A DNA stretch of 61,486 nt from Rhodothermales bacterium (GTDB lineage Bacteria; Bacteroidota; Rhodothermia; Rhodothermales; JABDKH01): contig JABDKO010000057.1 in assembly GCA_013002165.1 (NCBI GenBank), forward strand, positions 1 to 61,486, in the 5' to 3' direction. Positions 35,154-42,946 of the stretch are shown in pieces. Both the position numbers and the translations under genes were made by a program. The notes beneath the pieces are model-generated. The model was not told where the DNA came from. It did not search any database and worked only from the letters and a program-made list of their open reading frames with translations. Within the stretch, counting starts at the first letter, position 1. Each line of letters opens with the position of its first letter.

Positions 35154-35747
35154 ATGAAATACAGATTCCTTATCCCAACACTGTTGATAGTTGCTGTAGC
35201 ACTGCCAGGCTTTCTACCGTTCGAAGCATCCACATTTCACGTTCGCGAGCCCGACAGTCGGGTGACTTTCACACTGACGAAATGGACGGTGTTCAAGGAG
35301 GAAGGTCGGTTTACAAATTTTTCCGGAGAGATCAAGTATGATGAGTCGAACCCGGAACAGCTAGAGGTACGTTTCGAGGTACAGGTTAACAGTATCGACA
35401 CTCAGAATTCAACTCGAAACAAGCGCCTCATGGGAGAAGATTTCTTTGATCAAAAAGCGTATCCGGCTATGTCATTCGAAAGTCGAAATGTTCGCACTCT
35501 CGAGGACGGAACGCTCGAGGTTACCGGAGATCTTTCAATCAAAGGAGTTACGCGTGAAATGACAATCCCTGTCATTCCGTTGGGAGTCAACCGTGTGTCA
35601 AACTTCGGTACAATCGCTGGTTTCGAAACAGAGTTTCAGATAAACCGGATCGATTTCAATGTTACCGGGCACAGGTGGAGTGGTGGCAAGAACATCCTTG
35701 GACACACGGTCGACATTAAGCTTCTGGTCAGTGCCGAACTAAAGTAG
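35154..35747 (+). CDS. YceI-family periplasmic lipid-binding protein
   Basis: A 197-aa protein starting at ATG 35154, four bases after the previous stop; the longer frame overlaps the dioxygenase gene and is rejected. A signal peptide spans about 1-24. The lipocalin-like YceI barrel follows: DSRVTFTLTKWTVFKEEGRF, a middle strand SIDTQNSTRNKRLMGEDFF and the late DFNVTGHRW. YceI proteins bind isoprenoid chains such as polyprenyl or ubiquinone/menaquinone. With the polyprenyl synthase 3 kb upstream, binding of a prenyl lipid is plausible. It is the last gene of the sigma/anti-sigma cluster. Confidence 0.9.
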   Translation: MKYRFLIPTLLIVAVALPGFLPFEASTFHVREPDSRVTFTLTKWTVFKEEGRFTNFSGEIKYDESNPEQLEVRFEVQVNSIDTQNSTRNKRLMGEDFFDQKAYPAMSFESRNVRTLEDGTLEVTGDLSIKGVTREMTIPVIPLGVNRVSNFGTIAGFETEFQINRIDFNVTGHRWSGGKNILGHTVDIKLLVSAELK

Positions 35748-35903
35748 TTCGGTCAGCCCGGCTTTCCATGGATTCCGCTCTGACTTGACAATTTGATAGG
35801 AACTGCCCATTTTGATCTGCTGGCCGTTCCAAACAGCTCCATAAAACCCGATTACATCCTGTATTCAGGGTCGACGGAGTATTCTATCAAGTCAACTCTT
35901 TAC

Positions 35904-35910
35904 AGGAGGA
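35904..35910 (+). promoter_or_regulatory. Strong Shine-Dalgarno of the VOC gene
   Basis: AGGAGGA seven bases before ATG 35918; supports the start choice. Confidence 0.75.
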
Positions 35911-35917
35911 ATCACAC

Positions 35918-36706
35918 ATGAATCCGTATAAAACGCACGGAGCAATAGCCTGGCCCGAACTGGCAACAAGCGACCCGGAGGGTGCGGCAGAGTTTTACAA
36001 GTCCGTTTTCGGCTGGACTTTTGACGTAATGCCAATGCAAGCTGGAGACTACTACGTTGGCAAAGTTGGAGAAGCAGGTCTTTGCGGGATAATGCAAGTC
36101 CCCGATCCGTCAATGCCAAACGCCTGGACATACTATGTAACGGTCGACGATGCGCAGGCGACTGCCGAACGGGTGACTGAACTCGGGGGCACCATAGTTG
36201 TCCCGGTCATGTCCGTCGAAAATGTCGGGACGTTTCTTGGGATAATGGATCCGACCGGCGCGGTAATAATGGCAATGCAGTGGGCAGAGATGGAAGGGGC
36301 GCCTGAAGTCAATTTCACAGATGGCTTCACGACCCACGGCGCATTCAGCTGGTTCGAGCTACGCACACATAATGCTGAAGCGGCTGCCGACTTTTACTCA
36401 AAGTTGTTCGGATGGACGATTGACCGTCAGGAAATGCAGATGGGTCCGTACATGGTCTGCAAGATTGACGAAGTCGCGTTTGGAGGAATTATTGTCCCGC
36501 CACAGGACGAGGTTCCCCCGCACTGGGGCGGCTACGTTACTGTCGACGATGTCGACGCACTTAATTCCAGAATTACTGACAACGGCGGTACCGTTGCCAT
36601 GGCCCGGATCGAGGCGGAGGGCGTTGGCACCTTTAACATGTTCCAGGATCCGCCGGGTGCGTGGTTATCCGCGGCCAAGTACGTGCCTATGGAAACTGCC
36701 AGCTAG
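35918..36706 (+). CDS. Two-domain VOC (glyoxalase-like) protein
   Basis: A 262-aa protein made of two tandem vicinal-oxygen-chelate modules. Each begins with HGA[I/F][A/S]W.EL.T and has an A..FY..[V/L]FGW motif (residues about 6-29 and 138-161), and each ends with a GTF.....DP.GA strand. Such double modules occur in hydroxylase-like CFP32/27-kDa antigen proteins and in glyoxalase/bleomycin-resistance families. No metal-binding set can be assigned with certainty. The gene is single, with a strong SD. Confidence 0.88.
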   Translation: MNPYKTHGAIAWPELATSDPEGAAEFYKSVFGWTFDVMPMQAGDYYVGKVGEAGLCGIMQVPDPSMPNAWTYYVTVDDAQATAERVTELGGTIVVPVMSVENVGTFLGIMDPTGAVIMAMQWAEMEGAPEVNFTDGFTTHGAFSWFELRTHNAEAAADFYSKLFGWTIDRQEMQMGPYMVCKIDEVAFGGIIVPPQDEVPPHWGGYVTVDDVDALNSRITDNGGTVAMARIEAEGVGTFNMFQDPPGAWLSAAKYVPMETAS

Positions 36707-36773
36707 ACCAGTAGTCGCTATACCAAATCGTGCTATTTACCTGCTCGATCTGGATTTGCATTCGTTTGTGAAG

Positions 36774-36807
36774 GGGCATGAATGCATACATGCATATATT
36801 GATGCCC
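36774..36807. repeat. Inverted repeat before the small secreted protein gene
   Basis: GGGCAT (36774-36779) pairs with ATGCCC (36802-36807). Inside are two copies of the self-complementary hexamer ATGCAT (36782-36787 and 36790-36795). Just downstream are two direct copies of TTGACC (36811-36816, 36825-36830). It could be an operator or part of the leader. Confidence 0.5.
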
Positions 36808-36841
36808 TATTTGACCTGACAAACTTGACCTTGATACAGCT

Positions 36842-37321
36842 ATGCGAATTCTACAAGGTACCCTGACACTCGTATTACTCTGTTCTCTCGTGCAGATTTC
36901 ACATGCTCAGGATGGACGATATGCGACTCACGATGGATCTCAGATGGTTGAACAACTGCCTGACGGATCGTCGGTCATGACGTCTCATTACTCCCAGATA
37001 ACGTTTGCGAATGACATGAACAATCTGATGGACAACATGAGTGGCGACTGCATGGGTCGATTCATGATCTCTGCAGAAGGGGTTGTGGGGTCAGCAAGCG
37101 GCACGTGTGTAAATGATGACGGTGACGGAAATACAGCGTCATTCTGGTGGAGAATGGACAAAATGAACACGGCTGACTGCGCCGACATGTGCGGGTCGTG
37201 GGGCTACTACGCCGGTACTGGCGCTCTGAAAGGAATCAACGGTAACGGGACATGGGAACGAACGAAACAGTTCTCGAATGGCAGCTCAGGTTTCTGGAGC
37301 GGCACAGTCACTACGATGTAG
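36842..37321 (+). CDS. Small secreted Cys-containing protein, unknown function
   Basis: A 159-aa protein with a clean signal peptide (about 1-22, ending SHAQ). The mature part is acidic, rich in Gly, Asn and Met, with conserved-looking cysteines in pairs (GDCMGRF, SGTCVND, ADCADMCGSWGYY) that could form disulfides. The end GTGALKGINGNGTW is similar to a motif in small beta-barrel exported proteins whose function is unknown to me. It stands alone behind an inverted repeat. It is convergent with the GNAT gene. Confidence 0.6.
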   Translation: MRILQGTLTLVLLCSLVQISHAQDGRYATHDGSQMVEQLPDGSSVMTSHYSQITFANDMNNLMDNMSGDCMGRFMISAEGVVGSASGTCVNDDGDGNTASFWWRMDKMNTADCADMCGSWGYYAGTGALKGINGNGTWERTKQFSNGSSGFWSGTVTTM

Positions 37322-37388
37322 ATGTGGGTTTGCTCTCGGTAGCAGGCATTTACCAGTCGCTTGCTACCGGGCGCGCCCTCGTTACTGT

Positions 37389-37916
37389 TTATCCTGACGC
37401 AGCCGGGATGTCGGTTCGGGCTTGCCGGTTCACGGTTCTTCCGTAGTAAACTTGCCCAACGCGCTTACCATCGAAGTTTGCGATGCCCGGAAGATGCCCC
37501 CACTGTTCGAAACCGAACTTTTCCAGCAGGGCGATACTCGGACCGTTGTCATCAAGTAGAATGGCAAATATCGTATCGAACCCGGAAGAAATACTATGGT
37601 CTATCGCGTGGGATAGTAAAGCGGCTCCGATACCTTTCTTATGGTGTTCGTAGTCTACGTAGTAGCTTACCTCGACTGCGCCGGCAAGCGCACGTCTGCC
37701 GGGACGGTACGGACTGATACTTGACCAGCCGAGAACCGATCCATCCTCTTCCAGGACAAATACCGCATGCGGCCATGTGTGACGAGCGAGCCACTCTTGT
37801 CGATTCACTGTCGATACCGGGTCCATGTCGGCCGATCGCTGATGACTGATTGCGTCGTTGTAGATGCTCGCAATGGCCGTACAGTCCTCGCCAACTGCTA
37901 ATCTAATTGATCTCAT
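37389..37916 (-). CDS. GNAT N-acetyltransferase (phosphinothricin-acetyltransferase-like)
   Basis: A 175-aa GNAT-fold enzyme. The N-terminus IRLAVGEDCTAIASIYNDAI, the YVDYEHHKKGIGAAL acetyl-CoA pyrophosphate loop (about 95-109), and the late LLEKFGFEQWGHLPG are typical of the Pat/Bar-like subgroup, which acetylates amino acids or drugs. It follows the Spo0M-like gene by 15 bp on the same strand, though no functional link is apparent. Confidence 0.88.
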   Translation of the reverse strand: MRSIRLAVGEDCTAIASIYNDAISHQRSADMDPVSTVNRQEWLARHTWPHAVFVLEEDGSVLGWSSISPYRPGRRALAGAVEVSYYVDYEHHKKGIGAALLSHAIDHSISSGFDTIFAILLDDNGPSIALLEKFGFEQWGHLPGIANFDGKRVGQVYYGRTVNRQARTDIPAASG

Positions 37917-37931
37917 TGTCGCTGCCGCGTA

Positions 37932-38390
37932 CTAAGCAACTGGAAGCTCTTGCCAGCCGCTATCAGGATCGTTTCCGGACATGTCCAGACCCGCCTTGAC
38001 CAGCCATCTAACACGCGCGTTTCTACCCTCGAATGAAGGAGGCATGTGCCCCGGTAGATCCAGTGTGCAGGGAACGGCCTCCAGAATTCCAGCGTCGAGT
38101 CTGGTCGCGCCAGTCGCCGTGTACTCCTGCTCGTGAAGAACCTCCGTGGCATTTACGTTGACCGACGTCGACCCGCCTGAGGTGCCCGCGTTATTAACAC
38201 GATAGTTTGGCACGCGTACCTCTTCGACACATCGAAGCGTTATGTAAATCCGGCTGATTTCGATCGGCTCGTCCTTGACGGAAACCTGAATCATCACTTC
38301 CGTTGAGTCTCCCCGGCGGGCATCCTCTGTGATAACGCTTACGTCGGCCCACCCGCCCGTAAGATTTTTGAGTTTCGAAAATATTCCCAT
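37932..38390 (-). CDS. Spo0M-like (arrestin-fold) protein
   Basis: A 152-aa protein. The start MGIFSKLKNLTGGWADV and the following beta-strand pattern DARRGDSTEVMIQVSV resemble the sporulation-control protein Spo0M and its wide family of arrestin-like beta-sandwich proteins, also found in non-sporulating bacteria. Role unknown; cytoplasmic. It is between typA (68-bp gap upstream) and the GNAT gene. Shorter than Bacillus Spo0M (about 250 aa), so possibly one arrestin lobe only. Confidence 0.6.
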   Translation of the reverse strand: MGIFSKLKNLTGGWADVSVITEDARRGDSTEVMIQVSVKDEPIEISRIYITLRCVEEVRVPNYRVNNAGTSGGSTSVNVNATEVLHEQEYTATGATRLDAGILEAVPCTLDLPGHMPPSFEGRNARVRWLVKAGLDMSGNDPDSGWQELPVA

Positions 38391-38457
38391 GCCGCGACCT
38401 TTGTTTTACGTGGCCACAAGCTAAAGAACAGGTCGCTCTCTTACAATCGAGTTAAGC

Positions 38458-40389
38458 CTACGCCTCAACAGTGACAGCTTTACCCATTGCGTTCCGCTTC
38501 CTGTCGTTCGGATCCAGATACCTTTTGCGTAACCGCAGGCTGGATGGCGTAATCTCGATGAGTTCATCTTCACGTATAAACTCGATTGCCTCCTCAAGTG
38601 ACATCCTCCGGGGAGGGACAATCTTTTCGAACGAGTCTGCTGCCGCCGCTCTCATGTTCGTAAGTTTTTTCTCCTTGGTCACGTTGACGTCAAGATCGGC
38701 GTCGCGTGAGTTTTCGCCGACGAGCATGCCCCGGTAGACCTGGTCCATTGGTCCGACAAACAACTCTCCTCTCTCCTGCAAATTAACTATCGCGTATCCG
38801 GTCACCTTGCCATTCCGGTCCGCGACAAGCGCACCTGTCGTACGATGAACAATATTGCCGGCCCAGGCTCGATACTCGTGAAACAGATGGTTGAGTATGC
38901 CAGTCCCTTTGGTGTCTGTCAGAAATTCTGAACGATATCCGATCAGCCCGCGACTGGGCAACTCGAACTCCATTCTCACCCGGCCAGAACCGTGGTTAAC
39001 CATCTTGGTCAGTTGACCTTTTCGAGTCCCCATTTTCTGCACTACAATGCCGGTGTAGTCTTCAGCAACGTCGACCTCGGCCAGCTCAAACGGTTCGTGG
39101 ACTTTACCGCCGACTTCCTTCGTGATTACCTGCGGCATCCCTACGGAAAACTCAAAGCCTTCTCTCCTCATCTGTTCGATGAGGATGGCCATCTGCAATT
39201 CGCCCCGGCCGTACACCATGAACGTGTCCGCAGAATCTGTCTCGACAATCCTCATGGCAAGGTTGTTCTCACCCTCCGTCATTAATCGGTCACGCAGGTT
39301 TCGCGATGTGACGTACTTTCCTTCGCGGCCGCTGAAAGGAGAATCGTTGATTCGAAACTCCATAGACATGGTAGGTTCGTCGACGTGCAGCGGCGGCAGC
39401 GGCTTAGGATCTTCGGCATCTGCGATGCTTTCACCGAGACCAATTCCAGCGGCACCAGCAACTGCAATGATCTCTCCCGGCCCCGCCGAATCAACTTCAA
39501 TTCGTTCAAGACCTTCATATACGAAAAGCCCGCTGACCTGCGCCTTAGTAAGTGAGTCGTCACGGTGACAGAGAACGACCTGCTGACGATTGCGAACGGT
39601 TCCTTGAATGACACGGCCGAGAGCGATCGGCCCGCGATAAGCATCCGGCTTAACGTTCGTGACTAAAATCTGCAATGGAGCATCCGGATCTCCTTCTGGC
39701 GCCGGAATACTACCGATGATGGCATCCATCAACGGTTTCAAGTCGGTAAGTTCACCAGCCAGGTCGAGTGTACACTTTCCATCCCGGGCGACCGCGTAGA
39801 TTACCGGGTATTCGATCTGTTCGTCATTTGCATCCAGATCAATAAACAAATCGCCTATTTCGTTCACCACCTCGAGAGGTCGTGCATCCTGCCGGTCAAT
39901 TTTATTGACTACGACAATTGCCGGAAGATTTAATTCGAGGGCTTTGGATAGCACGAATCGTGTCTGGGGTAATGGTCCCTCTGCGGCATCGACAAGTAGC
40001 ATGACTCCGTCTACCATTCTGAGTGTGCGCTCGACTTCTCCACCAAAATCAGCGTGACCCGGCGTGTCCACGATATTGATTTTCGTATCCCCAAAGATCA
40101 CTGCCGTGTTCTTCGCCATAATGGTGATCCCTTTCTCCCGTTCGAGATCCATGGAGTCCATGACGCGCTCATTGATATCCTGGTTGTCGCGAAAAGTACC
40201 ACTCTGCCAGAGCATAGCATCGACCAGAGTCGTCTTTCCGTGGTCGACGTGAGCGATGATTGCGATATTCCGAAGTCCTTCGTGCTTCAAGGTGAACCGA
40301 TTTGGGATAATGAGGTGTGGCGTGGTCAAGGAGCCATGAAACGACCAGAGTTCGTATCGTTCCCTCGTCACACAATCTTTACTGGACAA
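38458..40389 (-). CDS. typA: Translational GTPase TypA/BipA
   Basis: A ribosome-binding GTPase of 643 aa in the longest frame. G1 is AHVDHGKTT (about 46-54), G3 DTPGHADF, G4 [10 protein letters not shown]; the C-terminal signature [17 protein letters not shown] is diagnostic. The family usually starts a few residues before RNIAIIAH, so the first ~30 residues from ATG 40389 may not be translated; TTG 40290 would give the standard N-terminus. TypA assists ribosome assembly and stress or cold growth. Monocistronic here. Confidence 0.94.
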   Translation of the reverse strand: MSSKDCVTRERYELWSFHGSLTTPHLIIPNRFTLKHEGLRNIAIIAHVDHGKTTLVDAMLWQSGTFRDNQDINERVMDSMDLEREKGITIMAKNTAVIFGDTKINIVDTPGHADFGGEVERTLRMVDGVMLLVDAAEGPLPQTRFVLSKALELNLPAIVVVNKIDRQDARPLEVVNEIGDLFIDLDANDEQIEYPVIYAVARDGKCTLDLAGELTDLKPLMDAIIGSIPAPEGDPDAPLQILVTNVKPDAYRGPIALGRVIQGTVRNRQQVVLCHRDDSLTKAQVSGLFVYEGLERIEVDSAGPGEIIAVAGAAGIGLGESIADAEDPKPLPPLHVDEPTMSMEFRINDSPFSGREGKYVTSRNLRDRLMTEGENNLAMRIVETDSADTFMVYGRGELQMAILIEQMRREGFEFSVGMPQVITKEVGGKVHEPFELAEVDVAEDYTGIVVQKMGTRKGQLTKMVNHGSGRVRMEFELPSRGLIGYRSEFLTDTKGTGILNHLFHEYRAWAGNIVHRTTGALVADRNGKVTGYAIVNLQERGELFVGPMDQVYRGMLVGENSRDADLDVNVTKEKKLTNMRAAAADSFEKIVPPRRMSLEEAIEFIREDELIEITPSSLRLRKRYLDPNDRKRNAMGKAVTVEA

Positions 40390-40430
40390 AAACCCGGACT
40401 ACCGAGCACTAGAATCGTTGATACTTCTGC

Positions 40431-40796
40431 TTATTCAGCATCTCGGTGGACCGAATCCATCGAGAACGCTGGCAAACAGATGGCTATGTACTGGGCGCCC
40501 CCCTCTTCGGGCGTACTATACCTGATCCATTCTCCTGGGCGGCAGATCACTCCCTGTCCGGCTCGAACGTCCAGAGCACCCGTGTCGTGTTCAACCCTCA
40601 GCATACCGTCAAGTACCACTGTAATTTCCTCAAATTCCGGCCGCTGACCAGGCTCTACCCAACCGGCTGGTGATGTCATCCTGGCAACGCTAACCGATGA
40701 ATGATTCGTGTTTACTCTTCCAGCATACTCTTCGATTCGCTTTGGCTTCGTACCGGCTGCTTCGATTATTGATGGAGATGTAATTAGTTCAGGCAT
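40431..40796 (-). CDS. Cupin-domain protein (EutQ-like)
   Basis: A 121-aa single cupin. ATG 40796 (MPELITSPS) is used; the frame upstream overlaps the SdpI gene. The two cupin motifs can be seen: a motif 1 variant GQRPEFEEITVVLDG (about 49-63), and motif 2 AGQGVICRPGEWIRYSTPEEG (about 77-97 in pieces). Metal ligands are poorly kept (few His), as in EutQ-type cupins. It probably binds a small molecule or acts as an acetate/ethanolamine-type accessory enzyme; substrate unknown. Follows the SdpI gene by 23 bp. Confidence 0.7.
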   Translation of the reverse strand: MPELITSPSIIEAAGTKPKRIEEYAGRVNTNHSSVSVARMTSPAGWVEPGQRPEFEEITVVLDGMLRVEHDTGALDVRAGQGVICRPGEWIRYSTPEEGGAQYIAICLPAFSMDSVHRDAE

Positions 40797-40819
40797 AGGA
40801 TTGACAGATATCGTTCGGA

Positions 40820-41185
40820 TCAGTGCTGCGAATCGGTAATGTACGCTGCTGTATACCGCCATATATACAACGCACAAGCGACCGCGACAACTGCCGGAGA
40901 AAACGCAATTATTAGAGTGATAGTTTGATTCGCCTCAAGGTCTACAAAGAAACAAAGCAGTCCGAGGATGAACATTGGTACCGAGGAAATGGCGAGTACT
41001 TTCCCACCGTATTCGTTGATGTCATACCAGGCCTCGTCTGAGGAATACGATTTCTTGAATCGAATTCCATAGAGGTAATTCACTTTCACTCTGCGGCGAA
41101 TGAGTGGGATTGCGAGAAGCAGAAAAACCGTCGCGATGAAAACCAGCGTCCCGCCAAGGATCAGGTTTGCCGGCGATGTGATCAT
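40820..41185 (-). CDS. SdpI-family membrane protein
   Basis: A 121-aa protein with three hydrophobic helices. NYLYGIRFKKSYSSDEAWYDINEYGGK (positions about 37-63) is the SdpI signature (N..yGiR....S.e.W...N..gG). Bacillus SdpI gives immunity to the SdpC toxin and binds the SdpR repressor, but most homologues lack those partners, as here. The gene overlaps the upstream lipocalin-like gene by 4 bp (ATGA), so the two are translationally coupled. Confidence 0.82.
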   Translation of the reverse strand: MITSPANLILGGTLVFIATVFLLLAIPLIRRRVKVNYLYGIRFKKSYSSDEAWYDINEYGGKVLAISSVPMFILGLLCFFVDLEANQTITLIIAFSPAVVAVACALYIWRYTAAYITDSQH

Positions 41186-41529
41186 GTAATCTCCTCCAGA
41201 ACTGATGTCCCCGCACCGACGTCCCCTTCAAGCCATTCCCATGTTTCATGCAGCTCCAGGGATCCGTCGTTGCGAACGATGGGAAGTGTCGTACAATGCC
41301 CCGATTTGAATGTCCCATCGACGGTGAAATGTTGATACCGCATTTCGAGTGCACCATCCGGAGATTTTCTGGCGATAAGCGTGCCTCGATCGACAACACC
41401 ACCAGTATATGTCGCCCAGACGATGGATCCAGCTTCTCGATAGTGAAATACCGTGTCACTGTTTACGTCGCCTTCCGGGTTGTCAGTTACTCGAGGCCGA
41501 AATTTCTTGTCATCGAACGATATCTGCAT
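41182..41529 (-). CDS. Small beta-rich protein, commonly mis-called N-acetylglutamate synthase
   Basis: A 115-aa protein. DTVFHYREAGSIVWATYTGG and MRYQHFTVDGTFKSGHC followed by LHETWEWLEGDVGAG form a repeated strand pattern seen in a conserved family often labelled N-acetylglutamate synthase without proof. The fold looks like a small lipocalin/avidin-type barrel. No GNAT or kinase motif is present, so that label should not be trusted. It is coupled to the SdpI gene by a 4-bp overlap, in an apparent operon with the cupin. Confidence 0.65.
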   Translation of the reverse strand: MQISFDDKKFRPRVTDNPEGDVNSDTVFHYREAGSIVWATYTGGVVDRGTLIARKSPDGALEMRYQHFTVDGTFKSGHCTTLPIVRNDGSLELHETWEWLEGDVGAGTSVLEEIT

Positions 41530-41533
41530 AACA

Positions 41534-42802
41534 TCATATTAAGAAAACGATGACGATGGCAGCACTCAGCGACGCGAGCAGTCCGGGAAGAATCACTCGG
41601 CGCAACTTCTTCGAACCGGTACCAAGAACAATTGCGCCTTTGACAATCGTATTCGAAGCAGCGGCGAGAACGACAGCCTTCGCAGCGGTGTCAAGTTCAA
41701 TTCCGCCATCGCGACTCAGTTCGGCCATTGACAGCGTGATTGCGTCGACATCAGCCAGGCCGGCGACAATACTGGACACGAGAACACCCGTATTCCCAAA
41801 GTACAGATTGGCAGATTTCGCAATAAGAAATATCAGCGCGTACAACACGCCGAATGTCAGTGCGGGTTTCAGCTTGAACGGGTTGGTAAACGATTCAGAT
41901 TTGCCGGTATCGCTTGTCTCCGATTTGATATACAGGTAGGCGCAATATGAAAAAGTAACTACCATTGCTGCAAGAAGTGGTAACCATACGATTCGAAACA
42001 GACTCATGTTTATTGCTGCCGTTTCGATCATGACCCTGGCGAACATAACGGACCATGCAAGCAATATTGCCAGAGCAAATGACACCGCGAGCGACGGCGT
42101 ATCTCTACTTCGCTGGGAGAATGAAAGCGTGACAGCAGTACTGGAAACGAGACCACCAAGGACGCCTGTAATACCTACGCCTCGACGGGGCCCGACGATC
42201 TTGATAAGAATGTATCCGAGGAAACTTATGCCCGATATGAACACAACCATCAGCCAGATATTAAACGGAACCAATGCATTGAACGGTTCCGGGCCGTATC
42301 CCGTGCGTGGAAGGATCGGGAGCACGATCACCGTAATGACTGCGAATTTCAGCGACGCATAAACATCTTCTTCGGTTAGGCTCTTCGCTAGCGATTCTGT
42401 CTGAAGCTTGAGCGAGAGCAAAACTGTTGTCGCTACCGCTATCGCGACGGCGAGAGTTACGTCGCCGAGGATACACAGGGCACCAGCAATGGATATTACG
42501 ATGGCAGCGACCTCGGTGGTTTGACCCAGCTCACCGGCCTGGCTGGCAACGAGGTATGCAATTGTAACCATAACACCAAGTATTGCGAGCGTCACAACCA
42601 GAATTGACATAGTGCCCGCTACCAGGGCGAGATAGGCCCCGGCTGCACCCGCAAGACTAAGAAGCGTGAACGTACGAGCTCCTGCAAACAAGTCCTCTTC
42701 GACTTCGTGACCCTTCGCATATTCGCGTTGGAGGCCGACAAGTAGTCCGATAACAAATGCGGCGCCGAATCGGTAAAACAGATCGAGTTGGGTCAGTTCC
42801 AT
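41534..42802 (-). CDS. MgtC/SapB-DUF4010 membrane protein
   Basis: A 422-aa polytopic protein. The N-terminal ~150 residues match MgtC/SapB (FYRFGAAFVIGLLVGLQREY near the start), and the rest is DUF4010, about ten hydrophobic helices ending in a short LSAAIVIVFLI tail. The start 42802 (MELTQLDLFYRFG) is preferred to ATG 42847 because the family begins this way. Function in transport or Mg2+/pH stress is presumed, not proven. Followed 4 bp downstream by the beta-rich protein gene. Confidence 0.85.
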   Translation of the reverse strand: MELTQLDLFYRFGAAFVIGLLVGLQREYAKGHEVEEDLFAGARTFTLLSLAGAAGAYLALVAGTMSILVVTLAILGVMVTIAYLVASQAGELGQTTEVAAIVISIAGALCILGDVTLAVAIAVATTVLLSLKLQTESLAKSLTEEDVYASLKFAVITVIVLPILPRTGYGPEPFNALVPFNIWLMVVFISGISFLGYILIKIVGPRRGVGITGVLGGLVSSTAVTLSFSQRSRDTPSLAVSFALAILLAWSVMFARVMIETAAINMSLFRIVWLPLLAAMVVTFSYCAYLYIKSETSDTGKSESFTNPFKLKPALTFGVLYALIFLIAKSANLYFGNTGVLVSSIVAGLADVDAITLSMAELSRDGGIELDTAAKAVVLAAASNTIVKGAIVLGTGSKKLRRVILPGLLASLSAAIVIVFLI

Positions 42803-42884
42803 GTTATTGTCGGGCAGTTCAACTAATTCAACATACATAAACATCACTGGATCTGCAGCCGAGATAAAGCAACCGGAAGCAATA

Positions 42885-42918
42885 AAAAAGCGGGGCTGCC
42901 AGAGGCAGCCCCGCTTTC
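42885..42918 (-). terminator. Strong terminator after the choice-of-anchor-B gene
   Basis: 11-bp GC stem (42891-42901 with 42905-42915) extended by AAA/TTT and a 3-nt loop. The minus-strand tail is TTTTTTATTG. It sits 30 nt beyond the stop of the gene at 42947. Confidence 0.92.
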
Positions 42919-42946
42919 TTCAAGGCGAGATATGTTGGCGATACTC

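Noticed and set aside
37337-37369. Terminator between the small secreted protein and the GNAT gene
   Set aside because: An 8-bp stem exists but the loop is 17 nt and there is no T tract on either strand.
41182-41529. N-acetylglutamate synthase
   Set aside because: Its family is often labelled so, but no GNAT or kinase motif is present; kept as a small beta-rich protein.
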